Assembly (NCBI GenBank): GCA_019321725.1 | Contig: CM033116.1 | Span: forward strand, 7,334,841 to 7,398,840 | Source of the DNA: Paulownia fortunei | Lineage: Eukaryota; Streptophyta; Magnoliopsida; Lamiales; Paulowniaceae | Reading direction: 5' to 3' | Length of the DNA: 64,000 nt | Part shown: piece by piece, positions 1 to 10,639 of the stretch | Layout of the letters: every line of letters starts with the position of its first letter | Position numbering within the stretch: position 1 is the stretch's first letter | Notes under the pieces: generated by a model | The model's database searches: none | Seen by the model: the letters and a program-made list of their open reading frames with translations, nothing else | What the model was told of the DNA's origin: nothing | Translations under genes and position numbers: made by a program

Positions 1-167
1 TAGATCACATTGGTTTTCAAATCCTAACAAGTAGTCATTGGATGACAGTATGCAATTCAATTGCTATGGACATTGCTCAAAATGAAATAAATATATTTTA
101 GTAGCTATTTAGATTCCAAACATGATTTACGTACAAAAAATAACTACTTACATGATTCTAATGGTAT

Positions 168-926
168 TGATGTGGTATCACTCCACTTCTTGAAACTCGT
201 AGGTGAAAGTCAACTATAAGATGGGTCACTGCTTGCATCACAAAAAGTCGTTAGGGATGCCGGGTGTTGACCCGACGAAAACCCTCCGACGTTTAAGTTA
301 GTTCTAGAGCAAATAGATGCAAGCCAAAAATCTTGTGAGCATATATCTGCATAATTAATTATTTACCTTTCAATAATGAAAATTGAGGATATTTATAGTG
401 TTGATATGAGGGTTTTCGTAGGAATAGGCCTTATGGTCTAATAGGTTTAGCTTGAACATTATAGCCCAATTTGTCTTATTATCTTGTGGAGCATATGAAC
501 TCTATCTATTGGGTTATGTTTTTGTTCTCACCCATAATCCAGACGGACCTCTTGAATTTAGCCTCTTGGCCGAAACAAAGATATGACCTAATAGACCGAG
601 TTCATGAGCTCTACAAGATAATAAGACAAATTGGACTATAATGTTCAGGCCCATTAAGCCATAAGACCCATTCCTACGAAAACTTTCATATCAACACTAT
701 AAATACCCCTAGTGTTCATTATTAAAAGGTAGGAGATAAATTACGCAGATATATGCTCTCAAAATTTCTAGCTTGCATCTATTTGTTCTGGAACTGACTT
801 AAGCGTCGGAAGATTTTTGGCGGGTCAACCCCCGACACCCTAACGACTTATTGTGACGCAGACAGTGACCCACCTTACATTTGACTTTCAACTATGAGTT
901 TCGAAAAGTGGAGTGATACCACATCA
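168..926. mobile_element. Head-to-head LTR palindrome with 5-bp target duplication
   Basis: The outer ends are TGATGTGGTATCAC and its reverse complement. They are flanked by GGTAT at 163-167 and again at 927-931, so the 759-bp unit integrated as one piece. The left arm (168 to about 573) and right arm (about 574-926) are inverted copies of each other. Shared blocks include the text around 'ggagcatatgaactc', the run near 'cctccgacg', and a 'tataaatac'-like TATA segment. The same sequence occurs in the 414-bp LTR at 8243-8656. Each arm is therefore an LTR, and both present the LTR 3' end outward. There is no PBS, PPT or coding sequence between the arms. A foldback transposon is the alternative, but TG...CA ends and a 5-bp duplication fit LTR integration better. 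Confidence 0.7.
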
Positions 927-931
927 GGTAT

Positions 932-3900
932 CATGTCTTTTTTTACCATTATGACAATATAAAGAGCATATACTACCAAACACCTTAGTATTTTACAAGA
1001 TAAAAATAACTTATGAGCTCCAAATTTTTATTTTATCAAAACACATTAAAAACTTATTTTTAAAATGAAACCTAAGATCCCATTTTTCACCTCACATTAA
1101 AATAAAAACTCAAGAAATGCACTTAAAACCTTGGAAAGGAACTTCTTTGGCAATTTACAACATATAATCTTTCTTACCAAAATTAGCATTAAAAAGAACT
1201 TCAATTGAAGCTTTGGAGTTTGGACTAGATGAACATTATAAGAGATTTGAACATTTTGAACTCTATCTTTAAGAAAAACTTCACTTATAGGGCTTCTTAC
1301 CCCAAGACCTTCACCAGGAGCCCTAGCCTTGACAATTTCTCACCTATGTACTTCAAAATGGCACACCATAGGTTTAGACTTGGAGAAATCAATTCAACAT
1401 AGATTTCAAATGCTTTTTTAATTTAGCAATGGTTTTTATGTGAAAATAAAAATATGTTTAGTTTAGTGGGTAGAACTATTGACTTTATAAGATTTAAAAA
1501 GAAAATGTGTTTGCCTATGTATTTCCATGCACATTTAATAGTTCCAAAAGAATCATTTTCATATGATCTTATATTAAAATGTAAGAGAAATTACTTGTGG
1601 GTCCTATTATATTTTTTCATTGTCAAATTAATTTATGTTGGGACAAAAAATAATTATTTAATTAATTATGGATTTTGTTGCCTTCGTTATAGCACATCGG
1701 CTGTGGTGAAGATTGAGAGAGAAATTACTGTTTAATTTGTTAGTAGATTTTTATTATTTTTAATTTAATAGAATATTTATATCAAACGTTAATGATGTGG
1801 TCCTATTTCTAAAAAATATACATCCTAGGTCTGGAAACAATGGCTATAGGTCTTAAAAGTTGGTTTTTTCAATTTTTAGGTTTAACTAAAAAGATTTAAA
1901 AATAGAAACAAGTGGGTTTTTTTTTGTTGACAATAAGTGAAACGTATATACTTTAAGGACTTGGAATATATTTGAAGTACTTGGAATAATTGAAAATGAA
2001 ATAAAAGAAAATCATTTGAAAACAAAACCAAACGAACGTTATTGCCAAATCTATTTTATTTACCAAATGTATTTGTTTTCAAGGAAAACTCTATCACAAA
2101 CTCGATAGCCTCACAAAAATCTTTTTATGTTGATCAAATCAAGACTAGAAAACCTTGTTTTAAAATCTGGGAGATAAGCAATACTCCTCAATAAGTGGTG
2201 GGGTTACCAAGCTATTCACATGAATAAAGTCATTGTGGCTAATAGGGATGGAGATAGAATTTTTAATTTTAGAGGGTAAAATAAATATTTTAATTTTGTG
2301 GGAGGGCAAAATATTAATTTGAAGGAGTGCAAAATTTTTAAAAAAAAATTAAGTTGCATATAAAACTTAAAAAAATACCGACTTACGGGGACAACTGATC
2401 TGTCTAGCCACAACCCTTTGGCTCCGTGTCCAGTGGCTAAAGCTTATTTGGACTTTTTTGTGCCATTTCATCTAAGTCATGAATTTTTTCTTAATTCCAT
2501 TTATTTAAAACTTCCAACTTATTTGATGGAATTTGCGCCTAAACCACTCGGAACACGATCTTGGATTTATAGAGACATAATCTCATATCAAAAAATTCAT
2601 TTCCAAAGGTGTTTGTTTTGCCATATACTCATATTATGATATCCAAATTCGGGAGCACCCATGCATTCCTTCCCTTAATAGCTCCCGTCTCAATTCTCAG
2701 TTCAATTACGACAGTGAGCTCTTGGATAACAACATCAATGTTTGGAAATGTGACATCGCATTTATGTTTTCTCCCATTGAAATTCTTCGTGTCAATCTCA
2801 AAATCAATGTCCCCACTTCTTAGAAATCTACACAAGTACTTTCACTACAACAAAATGTATATTTTAGAACCCTTGGTTTAGAATTTTTTTTTTATTATAT
2901 GTCCCAAATATATTTTGTTGGATATTCATTGGTTTGTAATCCAATTGCTCAATTTAATGGAGTGCTTAGATGGTATTTGACTAAATTTATTTTAAATTTT
3001 TTTTTGAAGCGTTTGGATAAAAATAAGATTATGATGCTTTTAAAATATCAGTAATGATAATTTTGTAATTAATATTATTAAAATTAAAGAAGTTTATTAA
3101 AATAAAATCTTATTTTAAAATTAAGTTGAGGTGGAAGTATTTTTTTTTTAAAAACTTATAAGCTCTCAAATAGTTTTTTTTTTTTTTTTTTTTAAATCAT
3201 GTAAGCCCTTTCAAACAAAAATTACCAAACACTTTTTGAGAGATTATAAATTTTTAAACAATTTATAAGATGTTTACAACCAAACACCCTCTTAGTAAGA
3301 TTTAAAAAAACATTAAAATAAAAATAAACGATACTTCACCCTCTTAATTTTGACACATTAACCTCAAAAGGTAAATTTGAAGTATTTCCCCTTATACTTA
3401 ATTATTGACACTTTACCCTAAAAAATAATTTTAAACACTTTGTCCCTTCATTTTATATTTTTTATAGTACTCCCTTCTATTAATTTTAGATTAAATTTTC
3501 ATCAGAACGATCTTGGTCAGTCACCGTGCACATTTTTCCCAATCTCTCCATGCAAAGGTAAAAAAAAAATCATTATTTTTTTTTGTTATTATCAATGTTG
3601 AAAACATGATAAATAATAATACTTTTATTGTAAATAATATCAATCGCACTACTATTGATAAAAAAATATTATTATGTACAATGAAAATACAACCATTTAT
3701 TTTGTTTTTACTATTAACAATAATAAAAAAAATATTACGATGAAAGATAGGAAAAAAAACATACAATAATGACTGATAAAGACAATTTCGATAAAAAAAT
3801 TAATCTAATAATGACTGAGGGGTAAAATATTATAATAAATATAAATTGAGGAAAAATAATATTTAAAATTTATTTTTATAAAATAAAATATTAAAATAAT

Positions 3901-4070
3901 TAAATTTAAAAAAATAAAATATTAAATTTTTTTATTTGTAACATAATATGCTAAAATAATCAAAATTTAAAGGTGACAGCTTCTACACGTAAAATAATTT
4001 TAACTTAGGGCACAAAAGAGGCCGCTTTTTTTGGACTTAATTCTTTTCCTCAGACTTGTATTAGACTTTT
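932..4070. other. AT-rich intergenic DNA without a supportable gene
   Basis: About 3.1 kb of AT-rich sequence. Short open frames near 1454-1735, 2418-2881 and 3513-3766 have low-complexity or hydrophobic translations, no recognisable motif and no plausible gene context. Long A/T homopolymers occur, for example a T run near 3175-3193. The stretch near 2190-2410 reads like an old transposon remnant, but I cannot assign it. Confidence 0.5.
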
Positions 4071-4072
4071 GC

Positions 4073-4100
4073 TTCTCTCTCTCTCTCTCTCTCTATACAT

Positions 4101-4131
<31 letters not shown>

Positions 4132-4132
4132 G
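4073..4132. repeat. (CT)n then (TA)n microsatellites
   Basis: A run of about ten CT dinucleotides is followed by an interrupted TA tract. A CT tract followed within about 40 bp by a possible translation start is common in plant 5' leaders, which is the reason to look at the next feature. Confidence 0.85.
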
Positions 4133-4139
4133 TAAATAC

Positions 4140-5030
4140 ACAGAAGTATAGATACATAGGTGCCTCCATGCCGCCGCCGCTGCAATTTCACTTTCGCCGT
4201 CCGGCGACAAGTGTGTTCTAGCTACTTTTCTTGCTTCATTCTTGGTATTTATTTCATGTTTCCCGTTTTTTTGATGTTTTAAACTAACTGGGTCTTTTCA
4301 TTTTCATACTATATACTAATTTTTTTTATTTTGTTTTTGGTGCTTTTCGCAAATGTGCGCGTATATGATTACTGTGTTTTCGTTGAGCTGATTCCATGTC
4401 ATACTATGTTTTCTTTTTCATGGGTTTTGTGGTTTTAAAATTTACGTGGTTAATGATAACTGGAGTACCCGTCACCTTTATCAGAGTTCTGGATGAATAT
4501 GAGGCCATTTGCACCCAGTCCACTCTGTCATTAGGATATTGGTTGATCAACTTATTCATTATTTTTCTCTTTTTTTTTTTATGACTCTGCTAAGGTATTT
4601 CAATTTGTTCACCATTGAAGTGCAATTGCTTTCAGGATTTTATTTTATTTCTATCTGTGATTCCCAATGGACCTTTTTGTAACTCTCTTCAAGAAGGGTT
4701 GATTTTTAAAATTTATTTTTGGCTGAGGTTTTGGTGATCTCTGTGTACTATTGTTTGAAATTTATGAATTGGACTGGAATATTTTCTGCTCGGATTCTGA
4801 ATTGCTCTTTTTATTGTCTGGTAAATACGTAACTCCACTAGTCATTTTCTGAAATGATTCGTTTTATTTGCTCATAATGGAAAGATGCATCTCATTTGTA
4901 AGTTTGCCCTAATAAAATTACTGACTGTTCATAATAAGCATTTATCTTCCTTTATGTCTCTTACACATCTATATTACTATATACTTCTATAAATTTTTAT
5001 GATGACATTGGCTCTTTGCAATTGATGCAA
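4140..5030 (+). other. Possible first exon and intron of a broken plant gene
   Basis: Right after the CT/TA tracts, an ATG at 4168 opens a short GC-richer frame (MPPPLQFHFRRPATSVF, then stop). The text at about 4206-4213 (ggcgacaagtgtgt) offers a possible GT splice donor. What follows is T-rich, intron-like sequence to about 5030, where an LTR element begins. This resembles the start of a plant gene whose first intron took up the retroelement at 5030-8656. If so, its later exons could be the B3-like pieces near 8.8 and 10.4 kb, but nothing proves the link. The frame is short and could be chance. Confidence 0.25.
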
Positions 5031-5241
5031 AAACGGTAGGCACTGCCTGATTCAATGGATTTTCGTGGGATTAGGTCTTATGAAGTAGTGGGGTTAGCTA
5101 AAGCATTATAGCTCAATTTGTCTATTATCTTGTGGAGCCTATGAACTCGGTCTATTGAGTCTTATCTTTGTTTTGACCTTTAATCCAGATATACATTTTG
5201 AACTTAGCCTTTTGGAACTATTTTGGGCTCATAGCCCATCA

Positions 5242-5258
5242 TAAGCCCCCCACTCTCG
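5242..5258 (-). other. Polypurine tract
   Basis: The minus strand reads CGAGAGTGGGGGGCTTA immediately before the 3' LTR start (TGATGGGC). The purine run and its position define second-strand priming and set the orientation of this element. Confidence 0.6.
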
Positions 5259-5308
5259 ATCAAGCCTCGCATAGGGAGGGTTGGTCGAGAGTAAAGAGTA
5301 TGGGAGTA

Positions 5309-5590
5309 TGTCACCTGTTGAGGTGAATAACTCGAGGCAAATCACCTCTTAGGGTGAGTAGCTCAGGGTAGGTCACCTCTTGGGGTGAGTAGATCGGGGC
5401 ATGTCACCACTTGGGGTGAGTAGTTTGGGGCATGTCACCTCTTGGGTTGTATAGCTAAGGGCATGTCACCTCTTGGGATAAATAGCTCGGGGCAGGTCAC
5501 TTCTTGGAGTGAGTAGCTTGGGGCATGTCATCTCTTGGGATGAGTAATTTGGGGTATGTTATCTCGTAGAGACGCGATGGCGCAAGAGTT
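5309..5590. repeat. 31-bp minisatellite, about 9 units
   Basis: Degenerate tandem units of about 31 bp, consensus starting gtcacctcttggggtgagta and continuing with g-tcggggcat. Units differ by scattered substitutions. Inside the non-autonomous LTR element. Confidence 0.8.
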
Positions 5591-5850
5591 CCTGATGAGG
5601 ATTCGAAGGCGCACGAGCTCCACTTAGGGGTGCATTGGCACAAGAGTTCTGTCTAGGGGTGCGATGGCATGAGAGCTTCTCTTAGGGGCATAATTACGTG
5701 CGAGCTCCATTTAGGTGTGTGATGGTGTGAGAGCTTCTCTTGAAGATCCGAAGGTGCACGAGCTCAACCTGGGGGCACATTGCTGTGAGAGCTCTTTCTG
5801 GGGTCGCGATGGCACGAGAGCTCCACCTGAGAGCACAATGGTATCCCATA
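5565..5850. repeat. Degenerate GC-rich minisatellite, first block
   Basis: Units of about 30-32 bp built on 'gcgatggc-cgagagctc' followed by 'c-cctaggggt'. The same unit type returns in a larger array at 7060-8010, so one array has probably been split by the different sequence between them. Confidence 0.7.
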
Positions 5851-6259
5851 GACAACATATTCTTCTTTTTCTCATTCTCCTTTTCTCTCTCTGTTTTTTT
5901 GATCGAGCCATGCTCGGCTTCACTTGACCAGGTCAAGCATGCTTGGCTCGACCTAGTTTTATTTTTTTTGGGTCGAGTTCGTAACACTCAACCTAGATTT
6001 CTCTTCCATGTCGACGTGGATTCTTCCTCTATGTTGAGGCCATGGCTCAACTTGAGATCTTTCTTCGACTTGGAGCATAAATGAGGTTGCTCATCTTCTC
6101 CAATTATAGTCTACATAGTCATAGCCTTTCGAGGGCTTGGCTCGGGTGAGTTGTTCACCTCATTTTTATGCTTAGTTCATTTACTTAGTTTTTTTTGTCG
6201 CTTTATGCAATGGTTGTTGCTCTGTATTTCTCATGATGGGGGAAGTCAGTAGGAATTCT

Positions 6260-6560
6260 CATATTTATGAGTCGGTAGGCCTCCTCGAGAGTAAAGGTCG
6301 GTAGGACCTTTCAAGTATGGATGCTAGTAGGGCTTTTCGATAGTGGAGATAGGTAAGATTTCTCAAGTGTGGGAGTCGGTAGGACTCTTTGAGGGTGGAG
6401 GTCGGTAGGACCTCTTAAGTGTGGAAATTGATAGGGCTCCTCGAGGGTGGAGGTCAGTAGGACGTCTTAAGTGTAGAAGTCGATAAGGCTCCTTGAAGGT
6501 GGGGATCGGTAGGACCTCTCGAGGGTGGAGGTCGGTAGGACCTCTCAAGTATAAGAGCGA
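6260..6560. repeat. 27-bp minisatellite, about 10 units
   Basis: Tandem units of about 27 bp, with consensus ggtcggtaggacctctcgag then ggtggag. Alternating units carry 'aagtgtgg' or 'agggtgg', suggesting a two-unit higher-order pattern. Reading frames here are repeat translations, not a gene. Confidence 0.75.
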
Positions 6561-7059
6561 TATAGCCCCTCAATTATGCATGAGGCTATGAAGATTTTTA
6601 AGTTTCTCGTCTCATAGGGATTCTCTTGAATCATCCGGGGCTAGGTTTTGGTTAACCTCAATGGATGGTGAGTAATTTCGGGACGTATAGATTTTTTAAG
6701 TTTTTCATCTCACAAGAATTCATTATCCAGGGTTAGGCTTTGGCTAACCTCATGATATGGCAGGTAATCCTGTGACGCACTTTGCCGTTAGCCTCAATTA
6801 AAGTCAAACTTGTGAGATTTTAGAATTGAGCTGACTAGAATCATTAGTGACCTCAAGGGAATCTCATCGACCTCTAGGGTGAGTAGCAGTATAACATTTT
6901 GTAAAGTAGTAAAGCAGTCAGATACGCAGTTGTAATGCAAGGTGAAGAATTTTATTGATCTTATAAAAAAATACTAAGTACTTGAACAATAGCCACTTGG
7001 GGCTTGACATATTAAGTTGAAATGCTAGCCCTCAGGCTCCTGTCTGGTAGAACTTTTTA

Positions 7060-8010
7060 AAGGCACGTGCATGTGAGTTCCTATGGGTGCAATAGCGGGA
7101 ACTCTTTTTGGGGACGGGATGACGCATGAGCTCCTCCTAGTGGCGCGATGGCACATGAGCTCCTCCTAGGGGCACGAAAGTGCGAAAGCTACTCTTAGGG
7201 AAGCGATGGCGTGCGTGCTCCTCTTGGGGGCGAGATAGCACGAGAGCTCTTCTTGAGGACGTGATGACATGCGTGCTCCTCTTAGGGGCACTATGGCATG
7301 CGATCTTTTCTTGGAGGTGCAATTGTACACAAGCTCTTCCTAGGGGTACAATGGCACGAGACCTCATATTGGAGGCGCAAAGGCACGTGAGCTCTTCCGG
7401 GAGATAATATCACATACCTCCTCTTAGGGAACGAAGGCGTGAAGGCAGGTGAACTCCTCCTAAGAGACAATAGTGCGAGACTTTCTCTTGGGGGTGCATA
7501 GACGGCTTGCTCCTCTTGGGACGCGAGGGTGCAATGGCGCGCGAGCTCGTCCTAGAAGACAATAGTGCAGACATTCTCTTAGGGTGAGAAGGCGTGTAAG
7601 CTCCTCTTGGGGGGCGCGAGAGCACAAAACCTCCTCTTGGGGGTGCGAAGACATGCGAGTCCCTCCTGGGAGACAACAACGTGAGGCCTTCTCTTGGGCT
7701 GTGAAGGTACATAAGCTCCTCCTAGGGGTGCGAGGGTGCAAAACCTCCTCTTGGAGGTGCTTAGGCGACTAGTTCCTCTTAGGACGTGAGGGCGTGATGG
7801 TGTGCGAGTTTCTCTTGGGGGTAGGATGGCTCTGGAGCTCCTATTGTGATGTGCAGGTGCGATGACGCGCGAGCTTCTCTTGGGACGCAAGGATGCGATG
7901 GCGCAAGAGCTCCTCTTGGGATGCGAAGGTGCGATGGCGTGAGAGCTCTTCTTGGGATGCGATGGCGCGAGAGCTTCTCCTGGGGAACAATAACACGATA
8001 CCTCATCTTG
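7060..8010. repeat. Degenerate GC-rich minisatellite, second block
   Basis: About 950 bp of imperfect ~30-bp units of the type 'gcgatggcgcgagagctcct' followed by 'cttggggg'. The array stands out in GC against AT-rich neighbours. Overlapping frames up to 145 codons on both strands have Ser/Arg/Pro- or Leu-rich repetitive translations and are rejected as genes. Confidence 0.75.
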
Positions 8011-8218
8011 GGTCATGTATAGTACCTCCTCCTAACGAAGAGCAAAAATATTTCTTCGGTTAGCTAGAAGTGGACGTTGATCGTCTCTAGTGCAACGGGT
8101 ACCTCCAGAAGGGGGTTGCCTTTATTGCCACGTGTGTCCTCAGTAGGGGGTTGCCTTAGTGGTTGGGTGCTCTCACAGCTCTGGATCTTGACAACAATCT
8201 CAATGACTAGGTAGTAGG

Positions 8219-8240
8219 TTCCCATATACGACGCCAAAAT
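8219..8240 (-). other. PBS-like sequence
   Basis: The minus strand directly after the LTR reads TTTTGGCGTCGTATATGGG. This resembles the TTGGCGCCGT-TGTGGGAA site that follows LTRs of plant Tat-type gypsy elements and appears in better shape at 9654-9672. Primer tRNA not determined. Confidence 0.5.
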
Positions 8241-8242
8241 AA

Positions 8243-8656
8243 TGTGATATTACTCTTTTTAGTAGTACTTCTGCTCAACTCAAATTGTTGAGTGAGTCAC
8301 TATCTATATCATAAAAAGTCATTAGAGGTGTTCGGGATTGACTCGGTGAAGACCCTCTAATTCTCAAGTCAGTTTCGGAATAAGTAGATATAAGTTAGAA
8401 ATCTTAAGAGTATATAAATGCATAATTAATTGCGTACCTTTTAATAATGAAGATTGGTGTATTTATAGTGCTGATATAAGGGTTTTCGTGAGATTGAGCA
8501 TTATGAACTTAGTTTAAGCATTACAACTCAATTTGTCTATTATCTTATGGAGCCCATGAACTCGGTCTATTAGATATTGTCTTTGTTTTGACCTATAATC
8601 TAAACGAACTTCTTGAACTTAGTCTCTTTAACTTATTTTGGGCTCATAGTCCATCA
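8243..8656 (-). repeat. 5' LTR of the minisatellite element
   Basis: A 414-bp LTR beginning TGATGGACTATGAGCCC on the minus strand and ending ...AATATCACA. It is homologous to both arms of the palindrome at 168-926 and to the truncated 3' LTR at about 5040-5241. Confidence 0.65.
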
Positions 8657-8760
8657 ATCATCATTATATTCCTCAAGCATTCTATTTTTATGTGATTTCA
8701 TTCTTGCATACTGAGTTGTGGCATTACATAACTAAAACAACTTAGGTGACAAATTGACAT

Positions 8761-8972
8761 AAGTAATCATTCGCAATGAAAATGAAATAATCATTCGCAA
8801 TGGTAATAAATATTGGTTTGTTGATACCTCCGAAAATAAATTTTCAAGCGGATGGGATGTTGTAGTTGTTGAAAAGTGCATTGATTCTAAGAATTCAATA
8901 ATATTGTATCAATCTTCAATAAATGTCCTTGATATTGCTACTTTTTATTTTTCCAACAAAAGAAAATTCTAA
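8761..8972 (+). pseudogene. Possible B3/REM-type exon relic
   Basis: An open stretch after a stop near 8758 contains GNKYWFVDTSENKFSSGWD followed by a Val-rich segment. This resembles the middle of a plant B3 domain (…W…, then GW-x-x-FV). There is no visible start or strong splice signal, and the C-terminal part does not clearly match. It lies upstream of a better B3 candidate at 10439-10636 on the same strand, so both may come from one broken REM-like transcription-factor gene. Confidence 0.3.
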
Positions 8973-9005
8973 AAAAATTAACAATGATCTATTTAGCCTT
9001 AAGTT

Positions 9006-9183
9006 TGAGCACAATTTATTCAATACACAATGTGCGGATATCATTTATTCCAAAATAAAAAATTAGTTATACCGAATCATATGCTTTTTATCGACATGTT
9101 CGACCGAAAGAATCCTTTGTTAGTAAATAAACAATTTTTTTTTCTTTTTTTCTTTTGTCATGTGCATAATTACTAATGAATTT

Positions 9184-9200
<17 letters not shown>
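9006..9200. repeat. Left copy of a ~185-bp direct repeat
   Basis: Nearly identical to 10247-10425, including 'catatgctttttatcgacatg' segments, the T-rich tract and the terminal (TA)n. The two copies bracket the Tat-like retroelement fragment. The stretch could encode IPNHMLFIDMFDRKNPLL, but I cannot assign it. Confidence 0.85.
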
Positions 9201-9226
<26 letters not shown>

Positions 9227-9228
9227 TA
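9190..9228. repeat. (TA)n microsatellite
   Basis: About 39 bp of nearly pure TA. It marks the junction between the duplicated host sequence and the inserted LTR. Confidence 0.9.
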
Positions 9229-9653
9229 TGATGTGGTATATGTTAGGATGGACCTATGTAGTTCGAGCTATGAGTAAGAAACTAATGTGATGTAGGTTAG
9301 GTCGGGTGTGATGTAGCTCGGGCTATAAGTGAAATGCTAATGTGATATAGGGTTTAAGGTATGAATTGACAGAAAACTACTATCTGTTGTTTGAAATCTC
9401 TATTTTGCCCTTGTTTGGTATCTATAAATAAGGGAATTCATTGCATATCACATGTTACACTCTTTTATATCTGAGATGCATATATTTTTACTTGCTTTCA
9501 TCTTCCCTAAGAAAATATTCACTGACTTGAGCGTCGGAGCTCTTACGCTGAGTCACTCTGACGTTTTGTGCAGGTGATCCAATAAGGAGGAGGAAAGCAA
9601 AAACAACAGCTTGTTACTTAGGGTGCACATTCTTCAATCGGTGCATAATAAGT

Positions 9654-9672
9654 TGGCGCCGTTTGTGGGAAG
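9654..9672 (+). other. Primer binding site
   Basis: TGGCGCCGTTTGTGGGAAG directly after the LTR. This is the usual spacing and sequence type for plant Tat-type gypsy elements. Confidence 0.6.
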
Positions 9673-10046
9673 ATTTGTGAGTTAAGGCATGAGAGATGAC
9701 AGGAAAATGAATCATGGGCGAATGAACATCCAATGAAGCTCCACCACCAAATGTCCGGCATAATCATGGCCCGAAAGTCCATGATTGGGGAGAAAATGAT
9801 AGCCCACCCCCAATAACACCTGGAGTTCCACCGCTTCGGACCACACAGGAATTTGGTTCCGGAATTTGGAGTAGGAAATGCCGATTAGTTAACCGTGGAG
9901 CAGTTGGCAAATCTGATCACAACCGTGGTGGATGTAGCCTTGAGAAGGAGGGAGGCTAATCCACCACCACAGAGGTACCGGAAAAGCAACTCCTTCCCGA
10001 AAGGCTATAAGAGAGTCATACAGGAGAATGTCGGAGTAAAACACTA

Positions 10047-10238
10047 ATGAAAGAACCAAATGTATCGAAGAAGTTGGAAAATTTACATAATGAGCTAAAA
10101 GAGATGAAGATGAAAATGACGGGAAGGAATATGGTTATCAAAAGAGGAATTCTTTTTTCTAAAAAAGTAATGATGAATGACCTATCAACCAACTTCATGT
10201 TATTAAATTATGAGTACGATGATATTACTGACCCATGA
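10047..10238 (+). pseudogene. gag fragment (Tat-like gypsy)
   Basis: A 63-codon open stretch that begins MKEPNVSKKLENLHNELKE (helical, charged) and ends YEYDDITDP, followed by a stop and EHL. The end matches the conserved start of the gag core domain in Tat-type elements. The rest of gag and all of pol are missing. Confidence 0.5.
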
Positions 10239-10246
10239 GAACATCT

Positions 10247-10430
10247 GTCATTCAATACAAAATGTGCCGATATCATTTATTCCAAAATCAAAAATTAGTT
10301 ACACCGAATCATATGCTTTTTATCGACATGTTCGACCTAAAGAATCCTTTGTTAGTAAATAAATAATTTTTTTCTTTTTTTCTTTTGTCATGTGCATAAT
10401 TACTAATGAATTTAACAATATATATATATT
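10247..10430. repeat. Right copy of the ~185-bp direct repeat
   Basis: Second copy of 9006-9200 with only a few substitutions and a shorter TA tract. Far too long for a target-site duplication, so a local duplication is needed to explain it. Confidence 0.85.
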
Positions 10431-10438
10431 CATTCCAG

Positions 10439-10636
10439 AGTATACCTAAACAGTTTATGTACTTGGTCGATTTGCAGTGTAGAAAAACATGTAAAACTCA
10501 TTACAAGTACAAGAACTTGGAATTTTATTTGACTGACCTCGGATGGCTTAAATTTTATGATGATCATGCCGTAGATGGGCATATCTTGATGTTTTTTCTT
10601 GTCCAGAAAAATGTGATGTTATGTAGTTGTAGTTAA
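10439..10636 (+). pseudogene. B3-domain exon, REM-like, probably a relic
   Basis: A likely splice acceptor (pyrimidine-rich, 'cattccag') precedes 10439. The frame then reads SIPKQFMYLVDLQCRKTCK, followed about 20 residues later by GWLKFYDDHAVDGHILMFFL and a stop at 10636. Plant B3/REM domains show the same order: an IPKKF-like strand, then GW-x-x-F-x-x-x-H-x-x-x-x-G-x-x-L-x-F. An intron just before the IPxxF motif also matches known REM gene structure. The preceding exon is not clear and the C-terminus is short. I infer a broken or partial gene. Confidence 0.45.
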
Positions 10637-10639
10637 TAA

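Larger units (their letters stand above)
5030..8656 (-). mobile_element. Non-autonomous LTR retroelement filled with minisatellites
   Basis: On the minus strand it reads as a 5' LTR (8656 to 8243), a PBS-like site (8240 to 8219), a non-coding interior made mostly of GC-rich tandem repeats, a polypurine tract (5258 to 5242) and a 3' LTR from 5241 that is cut off near 5040. The two LTRs match over about 190 bp, for example 'tgtctattatctt' and 'ttttgggctcatag'. No retroviral protein is encoded. The GC-rich frames inside are translations of repeats. This fits a LARD/TRIM-like, mobilised-in-trans element. The arms at 168-926 belong to the same LTR family. Confidence 0.7.
9229..10246 (+). mobile_element. 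Truncated Tat-like Ty3/gypsy element: LTR, PBS, gag start
   Basis: An LTR-like segment starts TGATGTGGTATATG at 9229. It carries a TATA-like 'tctataaataagg' and ends near 9650, where GTTGGCGCCGTTTGTGGGAA provides the PBS. The following ~590 bp decodes in broken frames as a gag N-terminus, ending with YEYDDITDP, stop, then EHL. This matches the conserved gag motif Y-D-G-T-x-D-P-x-E-H-L of this lineage. The element stops abruptly at 10246, where the second copy of the flanking direct repeat begins. No 3' LTR. Confidence 0.65.

Noticed and set aside
1454..1735. 93-codon plus-strand frame
   Set aside because: AT-rich composition, no start context, no motif, and no neighbouring gene signals.
2190..2900. 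Possible gene fragment with several short frames on both strands
   Set aside because: Reads like a decayed transposon edge. No consistent frame, splice pattern or motif.
3513..3766. Mutually opposed frames of 76 and 81 codons
   Set aside because: Low-complexity Ile/Asn/Phe-rich translations of AT-rich DNA, shadows of each other.
5309..5590. Regular 31-bp units considered as a CRISPR-like array
   Set aside because: There are no unique spacers between repeats, the units are directly abutting, and the context is a plant retroelement.
5694..6084. Open frames up to 114 codons on both strands
   Set aside because: Located in the interior of the non-coding LTR element over minisatellite DNA, with no recognisable motif.
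7137..8016. Several overlapping open frames of 60-145 codons on both strands, Ser/Arg/Pro-rich
   Set aside because: They are translations of the GC-rich minisatellite. Openness in several frames at once follows from repeated units lacking stops.
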